From Streptomyces sp. NRRL S-1022 (lineage in GTDB: Bacteria > Actinomycetota > Actinomycetes > Streptomycetales > Streptomycetaceae): DNA of 64,000 nt. The first letter of the stretch is position 1; every line of letters starts with the position of its first letter. The translations under genes and the position numbers were made by a program. Below are positions 41,021-49,998 of the stretch, piece after piece. The DNA lies in the NCBI RefSeq assembly GCF_000720135.1, contig NZ_JOIU01000024.1, forward strand, positions 66,808-130,807. The letters run 5' to 3'. The notes beneath the pieces are model-generated. The model searched no databases. It was not told the DNA's origin and saw only the letters and a list, made by a program, of their open reading frames with translations.

Positions 41021-41061
41021 CACAGCCGGCCGGTCCGGGCGGGGCCGGCGGGGCGGCTGTG
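41021..41061. terminator. Hairpin downstream of the aldo/keto reductase gene
   Basis: CACAGCCG (41021-41028) pairs with CGGCTGTG (41054-41061), with further GGCC-rich pairing inside. It lies 37 nt past the stop and has no T-run. The 282-nt gap between the reductase and the MFS start holds no convincing gene. Confidence 0.55.
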
Positions 41062-41266
41062 AGGAACCCCACGCGGGCCCCAACTCGCCCTGCACGCGCG
41101 GGTGGTCGGGGGACGCCGGCCGGGGCGGCCGGTCGCCGTGGCGCGACCGCGGTGTCCCGTCTGCCACGATGGTCGGCGCCCTGACCAGGCGGCCCGGCCG
41201 TGCAACGCCGCCGGACCGACGGGAACCGCCGGTCTGTCCCACCGCCTGGTTGTCGAGTACCCCGCC

Positions 41267-42610
41267 GTGCCCTCTTCCTCTGCCCTGCCCGCGCCCACGT
41301 CCCTGTCCCCAGCCGCCCCGGCCTCCCGTTCGCCATGGCGTTCCCTGCGGTACCGGAGCATGCGCTGGTGGTCGGCCGCGAACTTCGTCTCCAACGCCGG
41401 TACCTGGATGCAGCTCACCGTGCAGAACCTGCTGGTGCTGCACATCACGGGCTCGGCGGCGGCGACCGGTCTGTCCATGTCGGTCCAGGCCGCGCCCGCG
41501 CTGTTCGTGAGCCTGCTCGGCGGCGCGGCTGTGGACCGCTGGCCCCGGAAGCTGACGGTCACCGTGAGCCAGGCCCTGCTCGGCGCGGTCGCCTTCACGA
41601 CGGCGCTGCTGGTGGCGCTGGACCGGATCGACATGCCGGCCCTGCTGGTGCTGGCCGCGGTGACCGGCGTCATCGCCACCGTCGACGGGCCCGCCTGCGC
41701 GCTGCTCGGCAACGATCTCGTGCCGGTGGCGGACGTGCCGTCCGCGATCGGCGTGGGCGCACTGGTGCACAGCGCCGGCCGGCTGGCCGGGACCGCCCTG
41801 GCCGGCATCACCGTCGGTTTCCTCGGCACGGGCGCCGCCTACGCCGCCAACGGGCTGTCGTTCCTGTTCGTGGCCGCGGTGGTGCCGTTCCTGCGGCCGG
41901 CGCCGGGGGCCGCTCCGGAGCCCGCGGCCGGGCCGCGGACGGTACCGGCCCCGGCGCCGATGACCGTACGGGAGGGCCTGTCCTTCTTCGCGCGCCGGCC
42001 GCGCCTGGTCGCGCTGGCGGGCATCACCGGGCTCAGTTCCGTCTTCGGCCGCAACTACGGCCTGACGCTCGCCGTCCTCGTCACCGGGCCGCTGGCCGGC
42101 GGAGCCGGGGCGTTCGGCACGGTCTCCACGGTGCTGGCCGTCGGCGGCATCCTCGGCGCGGTCCTCGGCGCCCGGCTGCGCAGGCCGTCCGTGCGGACCG
42201 TGGGCCTGCTCGCGGCTGCGGGCGCGCTGCTCCAGGTGGTGGCGGGCCTGTCCCCGTCGCTGGCCGTGCTGCTGGTGCTGGTCCTGCCGATGGCCATCGT
42301 GGAGTCCGTCTCCGACACCGCCGGTACGGCCGTGCTCCAGACCGACCCGCCGCCGCACCTGCGGGGCCGGGTGCTCGGGGTGTGGAGCAGCGTCGGCACG
42401 GTGTGGAGCCTGGGCGGGCCGCCGCTGCTGGGCCTGCTGATGGAGTGGGCCGGTGCGCGCGGCGCCCTGGTGGCCGGCGGGCTGCTCATCGCCGGGTCGG
42501 TCGGCGCGGGTCTGCTGGTGCACCGCCGCGCCGCGCCGTCGGTGCCGCTGACGGTGTGCGCGAAGGACGGCGACATGACCGGCCGCGCGGCCCTGCAGAC
42601 GGCGGCCTGA
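41267..42610 (+). CDS. MFS transporter, EntS/MFS_3-like
   Basis: A 447-aa membrane protein with 10-12 predicted helices. The N-terminal segment WRSLRYRSMRWWSAANFVSNAGTWMQ and the TM2-3 loop VDRWPRKLTVTVSQ are typical of the enterobactin-exporter-like branch. It probably exports a small metabolite or siderophore-like compound. The reading frame is open for about 55 more codons upstream; I chose the GTG at 41267 because the upstream residues are not family-like. The RBS is weak, so the start is uncertain. Confidence 0.85.
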   Translation: MPSSSALPAPTSLSPAAPASRSPWRSLRYRSMRWWSAANFVSNAGTWMQLTVQNLLVLHITGSAAATGLSMSVQAAPALFVSLLGGAAVDRWPRKLTVTVSQALLGAVAFTTALLVALDRIDMPALLVLAAVTGVIATVDGPACALLGNDLVPVADVPSAIGVGALVHSAGRLAGTALAGITVGFLGTGAAYAANGLSFLFVAAVVPFLRPAPGAAPEPAAGPRTVPAPAPMTVREGLSFFARRPRLVALAGITGLSSVFGRNYGLTLAVLVTGPLAGGAGAFGTVSTVLAVGGILGAVLGARLRRPSVRTVGLLAAAGALLQVVAGLSPSLAVLLVLVLPMAIVESVSDTAGTAVLQTDPPPHLRGRVLGVWSSVGTVWSLGGPPLLGLLMEWAGARGALVAGGLLIAGSVGAGLLVHRRAAPSVPLTVCAKDGDMTGRAALQTAA

Positions 42611-42637
42611 CGCCCCCGGCCCCGGTGCCGGCCGGTG

Positions 42638-43369
42638 TCAGCCGGGCCGGCCGGGCAGGTGGTACACGTGGAAGGCCTGCCCGATCACCGGCTGGGCGAC
42701 GTTGCGGACGCGGACGCCTCCGCTGGTCATGCCGTGCTCGGTCCCGGCGTGGGCGTGGCCGTGCACCGCGAGGTCGGCGCCGCCGGTGTCGATGGCCTCG
42801 GCGAGCAGATAGCTGCCGAGGAACGGATAGATCTCCAGCGGCTCCCCGGCCAGGGTGTCCGGGACCGGCGAGAAGTGGGTCAGCGCGACCGTCGCGTCGC
42901 AGTCCTGCTCCTCCAGGTGCTTCAGGGCGCCGAGCAGGGCGTCGGCGCACCGGCGGGTGTAACGCACGAACTCCTTCATGAGCGGTTCGCCGAACTCCCC
43001 GGCGCAGCGGCCGACGAAGCCGCCGCCGAAGCCCTTGGTGCCGGCGACCCCGATCCGGGCACCGTCGGCGGTGACGACGGCGGCCTGCCCTTCGAGGACG
43101 TGCGCGCCGGCGTCCCGGAGGATCGCGGCGACCTCCTCGGGCCGCTCGTCGTGGTGGTCGTGATTGCCGAGTACGGCGACGACGGGCACCCCGATGTCCT
43201 TGATCTCCCGGGCCACGATCGCGGCCTCCTCCGGTGTGCCGTGCCGGGTGAGGTCGCCGGCGAGCAGCAGGACGTCGGCGCATTCGGGCAGCGTCTCGAA
43301 GGAGGGCCGCAGGGTGCCCTGGCTCTCGGGGCCCATGTGGATGTCCCCGACGGCCGCGACGCGGATCAT
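42638..43369 (-). CDS. Calcineurin-like metallophosphoesterase
   Basis: A 243-aa cytoplasmic phosphoesterase with the complete two-metal motif set: GDIHMG, AGDLTRHG, GNHDHHDE, LTHFSP and HGHAHAG. The compact size suggests a phosphodiesterase or nucleotidase acting on a soluble small substrate. The ATG overlaps the stop of the BON gene (ATGA) and has GAGAGGA upstream, so it is the last gene of a three-gene coupled operon with the nucleotidyltransferase-like and BON proteins. Confidence 0.9.
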   Translation of the reverse strand: MIRVAAVGDIHMGPESQGTLRPSFETLPECADVLLLAGDLTRHGTPEEAAIVAREIKDIGVPVVAVLGNHDHHDERPEEVAAILRDAGAHVLEGQAAVVTADGARIGVAGTKGFGGGFVGRCAGEFGEPLMKEFVRYTRRCADALLGALKHLEEQDCDATVALTHFSPVPDTLAGEPLEIYPFLGSYLLAEAIDTGGADLAVHGHAHAGTEHGMTSGGVRVRNVAQPVIGQAFHVYHLPGRPG

Positions 43370-43641
43370 GTCAGGTCCTCTCCGTGGTCGGGCGAGGAGG
43401 TCCCGGCGATGAGCAGGTCGCTGTGGACCGGGTGCCCCGCCAGTTCCTCGCGGGCCATGCGCAGGATGTCCTCCCGGCACTGGGTGGACGGCACGGTGCC
43501 GGTGAGCAGGACGGTGTCGCCGCGCAGTTCGAGCCGTACGCCGAGCTCGGCGAGATCTCCGCCGGCCAGGTGCTCGGCGAGGTGGGCGACGCGGTAGTCC
43601 AGGCTCCCTGCCGCCGACGGCGGCGGGCTGGTGTCGGTCAT
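43366..43641 (-). CDS. BON-domain protein
   Basis: A 91-aa single BON-domain protein (YRVAHLAEHLAGGDLAELGVRLELRGDTVLLTGTVPS, then REDILRMAREELAGHPVHSDLLI). BON domains bind phospholipid or other hydrophobic ligands in the envelope (OsmY), or sit in regulators; without a signal peptide this one should be cytoplasmic. It is coupled on both sides by 4-nt ATGA overlaps, so it is made in step with the nucleotidyltransferase-like protein and the phosphoesterase. Confidence 0.85.
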   Translation of the reverse strand: MTDTSPPPSAAGSLDYRVAHLAEHLAGGDLAELGVRLELRGDTVLLTGTVPSTQCREDILRMAREELAGHPVHSDLLIAGTSSPDHGEDLT

Positions 43642-44318
43642 GGCTGCCCCTCCTGGGGGTTGATCACGTTCAGCCGTTCGAGGAGGAAGAGGAAGGCGGC
43701 GGGCATGGGCTGGTCGCCGCACGACGCGCGGACCGTGTCCCAGTCGACCTTCTCGCGGACCGCGCGGGCCACCGGCAGCACCGATCCGAAGTCGCAGTAG
43801 TGTTCGGAGAAGGCGCTGATCAGGCTGCGGAGCAGATCGGTCGGCGAGAGCACGGGCATGAGCACCGAGTCGACCGGCAGGACGTGCGCCCGGTCGAGCA
43901 TGTCCCGGGTGACCGGCTGGTGGGCCAGCGCGAAGATGATGTCGATGTTCTGCCCGTGGCAGGTGGTCTTCAGCAGCCAGTCCTCCGGCGGGGTCCGCAC
44001 GCCGAGACCTGCCTCGCGCAGCGTGGCGGCCACCGCTTCCGCGTCGTCGGGCAGGATGGCGAAGTCGGCGTCGTGCTGGAGGTAGCGGCTGCCGCCGTGG
44101 GCGTAGACGGCCACGCTGCCGGCCAGCGCGAAGGGATGGCCGGCGCGTTTGAGCAGCGCGCCGATCGCCTTGGTGGCCTCCAGGATGGCCTGGCTGCGGT
44201 CCTGCGGCAGTTCCGACGGCTCGTGCGCGGGCATGAGCGGGTCCGGCCCCGAGGCGAGCCGGAGTTCGGTGACCTCCGGCCGCGTCAGGGGCGCGGTGTC
44301 CTCCCCGTTGTGCGTCAT
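43638..44318 (-). CDS. Nucleotidyltransferase-fold protein (AbiEii-like)
   Basis: A 226-aa protein with a minimal nucleotidyltransferase core: LAGSVAVYAHGG (GS motif) followed by LQHDADFAIL (acidic D-x-D pair). Further downstream is a helical part (SPTDLLRSLISAFSEHYCDFGSVL). This matches the AbiEii/kanamycin-nucleotidyltransferase-like superfamily, whose members transfer NMP to proteins, RNA or small molecules. The ATG has GGAGAGG 4 nt upstream. It is first in an operon with a BON protein and a metallophosphoesterase, so the phosphoesterase might reverse its reaction; that is inference. Confidence 0.8.
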   Translation of the reverse strand: MTHNGEDTAPLTRPEVTELRLASGPDPLMPAHEPSELPQDRSQAILEATKAIGALLKRAGHPFALAGSVAVYAHGGSRYLQHDADFAILPDDAEAVAATLREAGLGVRTPPEDWLLKTTCHGQNIDIIFALAHQPVTRDMLDRAHVLPVDSVLMPVLSPTDLLRSLISAFSEHYCDFGSVLPVARAVREKVDWDTVRASCGDQPMPAAFLFLLERLNVINPQEGQP

Positions 44319-44503
44319 GACCTCTCCATTCGGCACCTCGCACCCCGGGCGGCGGCCCCGGGGGGTCGTACGGGTACCCGGCGCTCCGCCCGCGACACGG
44401 CGTCGCCGGAAAGGTTCACTCCGCCACCACGGGCGCCGGGGTCCCGGCGCCGCGGACCCGGTGTGACGTGCGCGGCACCCGCCCCGGGCGCAAGCTGAGA
44501 GGC

Positions 44504-45649
44504 ATGGCACCTCCGCTCGGGCGCGTGGGCCCACGGCAGCCGTGGCAGTCGGCGCACGCGCTGCTGGTGCTCCCGGTCGCGCTCATCGCGGTGATCACGG
44601 TGGTGGACCTGCGGTCCCCGAACGACGTCCACCTCGGGCCGGCCCTGGTGATCGCGCCGGCGCTCACCCCGTCCTTCGCGGGGCCCCGGACCACGGCCTG
44701 CATCGGGGCGCTCGCGGTGGCCGCCCAGGCGCTCATCGGCATCCGACACGGCGGGATCGGCACCACGAACCACGTCGTGCAGCTCATCACCCTGTCCGTC
44801 CTGGTGGTGCTCACCGTCGTCTACAGCGCGCTGCGCCAGCGCCGGCAGGCCCAGCTGGCCCAGGTCCGCACCGTCGCCGAGGCCGCGCAGCACGTGCTGA
44901 TGTGGCCGCTGCCCGAGCAGATCGGCCCGCTGCGGATCGCCTCGCTGTACCTGGCCGCGGAGGACGAGGCGCAGATCGGCGGCGACCTGTACGCGGCGAC
45001 CGTGAGCGACGGCGCGATCCGGCTCCTGATCGGTGACGTCCGCGGCAAGGGGCTGCCCGCCATCGGTGAGGCCGCGCTGCTGCTCGGCGCCTTCCGGGAG
45101 AGCGCCCACCGGCACATCCCGCTGGCCGAGCTGGCGAACCGGCTGAACCAGAGCGTCACCCGGTACGCGGCCGATCTGGAGACCCCGGAGGAGGAGGGCG
45201 AGCGGTTCGCCACCGCCCTCCTCGTGGAGATCCCGGACCGCGACCCGGTCACCCGGATGACCAGCTGCGGTCATCCGCCGCCGCTGCTGCTGAGCCCCGG
45301 ACACGTCGTGACGGTCCCGAGTCTGCACCCGTCGCCGCCCCTCGGGGTGCACGACAGCAGCGAACACACACTGGACGTGTTCTCCTTCGAGCCGGGTGAC
45401 ACACTGCTGCTGTACACGGACGGGGTCGTGGAGGCCCGGGACGAACACGGCCGGTTCTATCCGCTGTCCGACCGGGTCGTGCGGTGGGCCGAGGACAGCC
45501 CCGAGGCGCTGATGCACCACCTGCGACGCGATCTGCTGGCCCACGTCGGCGGCCGGCTCGGCGACGACGCCGCGCTCATCGCGGTACACCGCACCCACGT
45601 CGAACGCCGCCGGCACCACGGCCGCGGGGACCCGGGCCGCGGCGGCTGA
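44504..45649 (+). CDS. Membrane-anchored SpoIIE-type serine phosphatase
   Basis: A 381-aa protein. The first 110 residues hold three or four hydrophobic helices (HALLVLPVALIAVITVVDL, ALVIAPALTPSFAG, LITLSVLVVLTVVYSAL). The remainder is a SpoIIE/PP2C domain (QIGGDLYAATVSDG, IGDVRGKGLPAIG, LYTDGVVEARDEHG, GDDAALIAV). Streptomyces carry many of these with unknown STAS targets. The ATG at 44504 is chosen with GAGAGG upstream; an earlier start would add 12 residues of no clear structure. Confidence 0.88.
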   Translation: MAPPLGRVGPRQPWQSAHALLVLPVALIAVITVVDLRSPNDVHLGPALVIAPALTPSFAGPRTTACIGALAVAAQALIGIRHGGIGTTNHVVQLITLSVLVVLTVVYSALRQRRQAQLAQVRTVAEAAQHVLMWPLPEQIGPLRIASLYLAAEDEAQIGGDLYAATVSDGAIRLLIGDVRGKGLPAIGEAALLLGAFRESAHRHIPLAELANRLNQSVTRYAADLETPEEEGERFATALLVEIPDRDPVTRMTSCGHPPPLLLSPGHVVTVPSLHPSPPLGVHDSSEHTLDVFSFEPGDTLLLYTDGVVEARDEHGRFYPLSDRVVRWAEDSPEALMHHLRRDLLAHVGGRLGDDAALIAVHRTHVERRRHHGRGDPGRGG

Positions 45650-45823
45650 GACGCGCGGCCGGCGGTGGTCCCGTTCCCGCTCCGGTGCTCGCGTTCACCT
45701 GCGTGTGCGGCGATGTTCGGTTCGCGGGGTGGCCCTTCCCGCCGGGGCGTTGCGAGAATCTGCGGCGGGCATCCCTTCGCGCCGACGCCTGACGTGCGCC
45801 CGCCCCGACCCGGGAGGTATCCG

Positions 45824-46891
45824 ATGCCGGCACCCTTACGACGTCTGCTGGCCGGTCTGGCCCTGCTGCCGGCGCTGCTGTCCCCCGTGGCCGCCCAGGC
45901 CGCACCCGGTGGTCCCGTGAAGGGCCGCTTCGACCTCCAGGCGCACCGCGGCGGCCTCGGCCTGACGACGGAGGAGTCCCTGGAGGGCTTCGGCAAGGCG
46001 CTGCGGCTCGGGGTTTCCACGCTGGAGCTGGACACCCAGGTCACCAAGGACCTGCGGGTGGTCGTCAACCACGACCGGCAGATCAGCGGCGTGAAGTGCC
46101 GGGACACCGGCCCGGCCACCCCCGGCGACCCGCTGTACCCGTATGTCGGCAAGTACCTCAAGGACCTGACGCTCGCTCAGGTCAGGACGCTGGACTGCGG
46201 CTACCAGCAGCTGCCCGGCTTCCCCGAGCAGGAGGTCGTCAAGGGCTTCCGGATGGTGGAGCTGAAGGACGTCCTGAACCTGGTCGAGCGCTACCGCGCC
46301 CGGGGCGTGCGGCTGAACATCGAGACGAAGGTGGAGGCGGGCGCCCCCGAACAGACCGCGCCCCGCGAGGTGTTCGTCCGCCGGGTCTACGAGGAGATCC
46401 ACCGCTCGGGCATCGAGCGTCAGGTCACCATCCAGTCCTTCGACTGGGGTGCGCTCAGGGTGATGCACCGGCTGGCGCCGCGGTGGCCGCTGGTGGCACT
46501 GACGAACTACGACTTCCTCCAGGTCGGCAAGCCCGGCGCGTCCCCGTGGCTGGGCGGGATCGACGCCGACGACTACGACGGGGACTTCGTCCGCGCGGCC
46601 GCGACCCTGCCCGGGGTCACCACCCTCTCCCCCAACTACGGCTTCCCGCAGAGCGGCAAGGTCGGCGACCCCGGGTTCCGGTTCTACTCCGACGCGGCGA
46701 TGGTCGCGCGGGCGCACGCCCGGGGGCTGAAGGTGGTGCCGTGGACCTGCGACGACCCGGCGACCGTGGAGGCGCTGATGGACCTGGGCGTCGACGGGAT
46801 CATCACCGACTATCCCGACCGCGTCCGGCGGATCATGGCCGACCGCGGTATGCCGCTGCCCCGGTCCTACCGCCCGCACGGCCACGGCTGA
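45824..46891 (+). CDS. Secreted glycerophosphodiester phosphodiesterase
   Basis: A 355-aa exported enzyme that hydrolyses glycerophosphodiesters to glycerol-3-phosphate and an alcohol. The signal peptide covers about residues 1-27 (LLAGLALLPALLSPVAAQAA). The GDPD core shows the catalytic HRGG in the first strand, then LELDTQVTKD with metal-binding Glu and Asp, and VVNHD with the second His. The C-terminal strand VVPWTCDDPATVEALMDLGVDGIITDYPD is typical of the family. Good RBS (GGGAGG). Likely scavenges phosphate or glycerol from phospholipid head groups outside the cell. Confidence 0.93.
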   Translation: MPAPLRRLLAGLALLPALLSPVAAQAAPGGPVKGRFDLQAHRGGLGLTTEESLEGFGKALRLGVSTLELDTQVTKDLRVVVNHDRQISGVKCRDTGPATPGDPLYPYVGKYLKDLTLAQVRTLDCGYQQLPGFPEQEVVKGFRMVELKDVLNLVERYRARGVRLNIETKVEAGAPEQTAPREVFVRRVYEEIHRSGIERQVTIQSFDWGALRVMHRLAPRWPLVALTNYDFLQVGKPGASPWLGGIDADDYDGDFVRAAATLPGVTTLSPNYGFPQSGKVGDPGFRFYSDAAMVARAHARGLKVVPWTCDDPATVEALMDLGVDGIITDYPDRVRRIMADRGMPLPRSYRPHGHG

Positions 46892-46908
46892 CCGCCGGGC
46901 GGGCGTGA

Positions 46909-46932
46909 GCCCCGCTCCGAATGGGGCGGGGC
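46909..46932. terminator. Hairpin between convergent GDPD and secreted-protein genes
   Basis: GCCCCGC (46909-46915) pairs with GCGGGGC (46926-46932) around a 10-nt loop in the 64-nt gap between two convergent stops. Confidence 0.5.
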
Positions 46933-46955
46933 GGGACCCACGTCCGGGCCCCTCG

Positions 46956-47456
46956 TCAGCCGGCCGGCTTCAGGCCGGTGATCTTCAGGGTCTTGAGGTC
47001 GGACTGGACGTCGATCCGGCTGACCTGCGCGTGCGGGCCGTCGCCCCAGGTGAGCGTGACCCGGCTGGTGGCGTGGCCCATCCCGGAACCGGTGTAGGTC
47101 ACCTTCCACTTCACCGGCACGTTCTGCGCGAAGAGGATGCCGTCGGCGTGTTCCTTCTTCTCGTAGGCGGCGACCTGCTTCCGGACGGCGGACGAGAGGT
47201 AGAAACCGCGCAGCGCCTTGGCGGCGGGCGCGGCCGTGGCGTCGTCGGTGGCCCAGACGGCGTCGATGTAGGCGCCGTAGAAGTCGGCCACGTGCTGGGT
47301 GGTGTTGCGCGGGTCGCCCTGGGCGGACGACACGGCGGCGGCGCGGGTGGTGTGGCTCGCGGAGACACCGGCCAGGGCGGGCGTGACGGCGGCCAGGGTG
47401 AGGCCGGCGGTGAGCACCGTTGCGGTGAGCAGGGTCTTGCGCTTGCGGACGGACAT
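46956..47456 (-). CDS. Small secreted protein of unknown function
   Basis: A 166-aa exported protein. The signal peptide runs to about residue 29 (LLTATVLTAGLTLAAVTPALA) after a basic start. The mature part (QHVADFYGAYIDAVWA, SSAVRKQVAAYEKKEHADGILFAQNVP, VSRIDVQSDLKTLKITGL) looks like a small alpha+beta NTF2/ketosteroid-isomerase-like fold, but no family was recognised with certainty. The second ATG (47456) is chosen over one at 47465 because GGGGGA is correctly spaced only for the second. Confidence 0.75.
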   Translation of the reverse strand: MSVRKRKTLLTATVLTAGLTLAAVTPALAGVSASHTTRAAAVSSAQGDPRNTTQHVADFYGAYIDAVWATDDATAAPAAKALRGFYLSSAVRKQVAAYEKKEHADGILFAQNVPVKWKVTYTGSGMGHATSRVTLTWGDGPHAQVSRIDVQSDLKTLKITGLKPAG

Positions 47457-47512
47457 GTGCGTCATTCCCCCGGTTTCTTCGCGACCGGTCCGATCCCGGC
47501 CGTCGACGGACC

Positions 47513-48043
47513 TTAAGACCGCGTTTCCCCCTGCCTGGTTCCGCCTGCGCTGCTGTTCTTTCCGGTCATTTCCGGTGCCGACGCCCTCCGTCCCTCGACG
47601 AGCCGGGCGAGGTTGTCCAGGGCCGTGCGGGTTCCCTGTTCGTTGTCCCGGGGGGCGATCGCGTCGGGGACGCCCTCGTGCCGGATCTCGACGTCCGTGC
47701 CGTCGCCGGCCCCGGTGAGCGTCGTCGTCATGGTCATCGTGGGCAGCAGGGTGTCGTCGCCGGTCTCGAAGGCGAGGACCTCGACGACGAGGGCGCCGGG
47801 CACGAGCCGGGCGAAGTGGCCCTGGTAGGTGTCCGTCCGCCCGCCCGACTTGCCGGCGCGGGCCGGATCGTCGTAGGTGAGGGAGATCCGGAAGGCTCCG
47901 CCCTCGCGGGCGTCGAAGGTGTGCACGCGCGCGGTCATACCGGCCGGGACCCGCCAGGCGGCGACCGCCTCCGGGTCGGTCAGGGCCCGGTAGACGGCGT
48001 GCGGCGGCGCCTTCACGTGCCGGGTGACTCGGGTGGTGTGCAT
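47513..48043 (-). CDS. SRPBCC/AHSA1-family START-like protein
   Basis: A 176-aa protein with the SRPBCC layout: RHVKAPPHAVYRALTDPEAVAAWRVP at the N terminus, GGAFRISLTYDD, and a C-terminal helix (TALDNLARLVEGR). The fold has a deep ligand pocket; members bind lipids, polyketides or co-chaperone partners. The cytoplasmic location follows from lack of a signal peptide. The final 20 residues are polar and probably disordered. Specific ligand unknown. Confidence 0.85.
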   Translation of the reverse strand: MHTTRVTRHVKAPPHAVYRALTDPEAVAAWRVPAGMTARVHTFDAREGGAFRISLTYDDPARAGKSGGRTDTYQGHFARLVPGALVVEVLAFETGDDTLLPTMTMTTTLTGAGDGTDVEIRHEGVPDAIAPRDNEQGTRTALDNLARLVEGRRASAPEMTGKNSSAGGTRQGETRS

Positions 48044-48140
48044 GGGCTCACGGTAGCGGTCCGGCGACCGCCCCCGCCGTCGTACGGCGGGAGGCGGGGC
48101 CGGGGTCCGGGAGGTGGGTCGGACCCCGGCCCCGGGTCTG

Positions 48141-48956
48141 TCACGGCTTGCGGGCGACCGCGCCGTACATCGCGATGTCCGCGTCCCGGATGCCCTGCTC
48201 GCCGCTGCCGTCGGGATGCCACTTGTGCACCTGGACGATGCCGGGCTCGACCAGGTCGAGGCCCGTGAAGAAGGCGTGGGCCTCGTCCAGGGTGCGCAGC
48301 CGCATCGGCATGTTGCGGGCCGCGTACTCGTAGGCGACCCGGCCCACCTCCTCCGGCGCGAACTCGGCGGTGCCGATGGACATCGCCAGGTAGCTGCCGG
48401 AGGGCAGCGGCTCCAGCAGCCGCCGTACGACGCCGACCGCGTCGTCCGCGTCCAGCATGAAGTGCACGATCGCGATGACGGTGAGCGCGACGGGCCGGCT
48501 CAGGTCCAGGGTCTCGCGCAGTTCGGGGGCGTCCAGGATGGCCGCGGGGTCCCGGAAGTCGGCCTCCAGGTAGGCGGTGCGGCCCTCGGGGGCGCTGGCC
48601 AGCAGGCCCTGGGAGAGGGTGAGCACGATCGGGTCGTTGTCGACGTAGACGACGCGGGACCCGGGGGCCACGGCCTGGGCGATCTCGTGCAGGTTGGGCG
48701 AGGTCGGGATGCCGGTGCCGATGTCCAGGAACTGGCGCATGCCCGCCTCCTCGGCGAGCCAGCGCACGGCACGGTTCATGAAGTCTCGGTTCGCGCGCAT
48801 GTGCACCGGGAGCGCGGGCCACTCCCGCGCCATCGCGTCGCCCGCCTCCTTGTCGGCGGGGTAGTAGTCCTTGCCGCCGAGTATGTAGTCGTAGATGCGG
48901 GCGGAGTGGGCGTTCTCGGTGTCGATCCGGTCGGCCGGCCATCCGTTGTCGGGCAC
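48141..48956 (-). CDS. SAM-dependent methyltransferase, DUF574/SAMT family
   Basis: A 271-aa Rossmann methyltransferase of the actinomycete DUF574 type. Diagnostic segments are IDTENAHSARIYDYILGGKDYYPADKEAG, the SAM site FLDIGTGIPTSPNLHEIAQ, VVYVDNDPIVL and SIGTAEFAPEEV. The GTG at 48956 is preferred because GGGAGA lies 6 nt upstream; an earlier GTG at 48995 would add 13 residues but has no good RBS. These genes are very often paired with XRE/DUF5753 regulators in Streptomyces, as here. Substrate unknown. Confidence 0.88.
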   Translation of the reverse strand: MPDNGWPADRIDTENAHSARIYDYILGGKDYYPADKEAGDAMAREWPALPVHMRANRDFMNRAVRWLAEEAGMRQFLDIGTGIPTSPNLHEIAQAVAPGSRVVYVDNDPIVLTLSQGLLASAPEGRTAYLEADFRDPAAILDAPELRETLDLSRPVALTVIAIVHFMLDADDAVGVVRRLLEPLPSGSYLAMSIGTAEFAPEEVGRVAYEYAARNMPMRLRTLDEAHAFFTGLDLVEPGIVQVHKWHPDGSGEQGIRDADIAMYGAVARKP

Positions 48957-49016
48957 GCCGTGTCTCCCATTCGGTCGAGGGGTCGGATGCTTCACGTCAC
49001 AGGGGGCGGGTGCGGG

Positions 49017-49892
49017 TCACAACTCCTTGCGCAGCGTGCCGAGCAGGGTCTCGGTCCTCCGGGGGGAGGCGGCCTGGGCGCTCAGCCGGTCCAGGGCCTC
49101 GCGGTAGACCACGACGTCCTCCGTCTTGTCGAGGTAGACGGCGCCGGCGAGGCCCCTCAGGTAGGCGATGTCGGGCAGTTCGCGGGCCTGGAACCGGAAG
49201 AGGTGGTAGGCACCGGCCCGCAGGGCGGGATGCGGTCCGTTGGCGAACGGCATGAGCTGCAGGGTGACGTGGGGCAGCCGGTTGACCTCCAGGAGGTGGT
49301 CGATCTGCGCCCGCATCACCCCCGGGCCGCCGACCGGCCAGCGCAGGACGGTCTCGTCCATCACCACCCACAGCCGGGGCGGTGCCGGCCTGGACAGCAG
49401 TTCCTGGCGGCGCATGCGCAGGGCGACGCGGCGTTCGACGGCCTCGGCGCCGGCGTGCGGCTCGTCCGTGGTCAGCAGGGCGCGGGCGTAGTCCTCGGTC
49501 TGCAGCAGGCCGTGCACGAACTGGTCCTCGTACGCGCGGATCTGCAGGGCCGCCTGCTCCAGGCTGAGGTAGGCGGCGAACCAGTCGGGCATGACGTCCC
49601 GGTAGGTGTGCCACCAGCCGCGCTTGTTGGCCTCGCGGACGGACTGCAGGAAGGTGTCGATCTCCTGCCGGTCGGTGACGCCGTAGACCTGGAGGAGTTT
49701 CTCGGCGTCCGCCAGCCGCAGCCGGGCCACCTTGGCGGCCTCCATGCGCCGGATCGTGGAGTGGCTGACACCGATGGCGGCGCCCGCCTCGGCGTAGCCG
49801 AGGCCGGCCCGGGTGCGCAGTTCCTCCAGCTGTCTGCCGAGGATCATGCGCAGCACGGAAGGGGCGCCGCCCCAGTCGGTCTCCGCGGTCAC
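49017..49892 (-). CDS. XRE-family regulator with DUF5753 domain
   Basis: A 291-aa regulator. The N-terminal helix-turn-helix is RMILGRQLEELRTRAGLGYAEAG followed by AIGVSHSTIRRMEAAK. The DUF5753 C-terminal domain is recognised by WWHTYRDVMPDWFAAYLSLEQAA, IRAYEDQFVHGLLQTEDYARAL and the late segment LPHVTLQLMPFANGPHPA. This class usually works with a small DUF397 partner; no DUF397 gene was found nearby, which is unusual. The GTG at 49892 is chosen by family N-terminal length. Two inverted repeats lie just upstream. Confidence 0.9.
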   Translation of the reverse strand: MTAETDWGGAPSVLRMILGRQLEELRTRAGLGYAEAGAAIGVSHSTIRRMEAAKVARLRLADAEKLLQVYGVTDRQEIDTFLQSVREANKRGWWHTYRDVMPDWFAAYLSLEQAALQIRAYEDQFVHGLLQTEDYARALLTTDEPHAGAEAVERRVALRMRRQELLSRPAPPRLWVVMDETVLRWPVGGPGVMRAQIDHLLEVNRLPHVTLQLMPFANGPHPALRAGAYHLFRFQARELPDIAYLRGLAGAVYLDKTEDVVVYREALDRLSAQAASPRRTETLLGTLRKEL

Positions 49893-49937
49893 GCCCCACC
49901 CCCTCGTCAGGTCCCAGGTCCCGCACATCACCCTCGC

Positions 49938-49971
49938 ACGTGATCGGGCTTGCGAGCCCATTCGATCACGT
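49938..49971. promoter_or_regulatory. Nested dyad upstream of the XRE regulator gene
   Basis: Outer arms ACGTGATCG and CGATCACGT (9 bp, perfect) enclose an inner hairpin GGGCT-TGCG-AGCCC (its first G shared with the outer arm). It lies 46 nt before the regulator start and is a candidate autoregulatory site. Confidence 0.55.
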
Positions 49972-49998
49972 TCTGGCGAATGCAGCATGCACTTCCCC

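Noticed and set aside
40985..41266. Possible small coding frames before the MFS gene
   Set aside because: No frame has a good RBS and plausible protein; the segment is mostly hairpin-forming GC-rich sequence.
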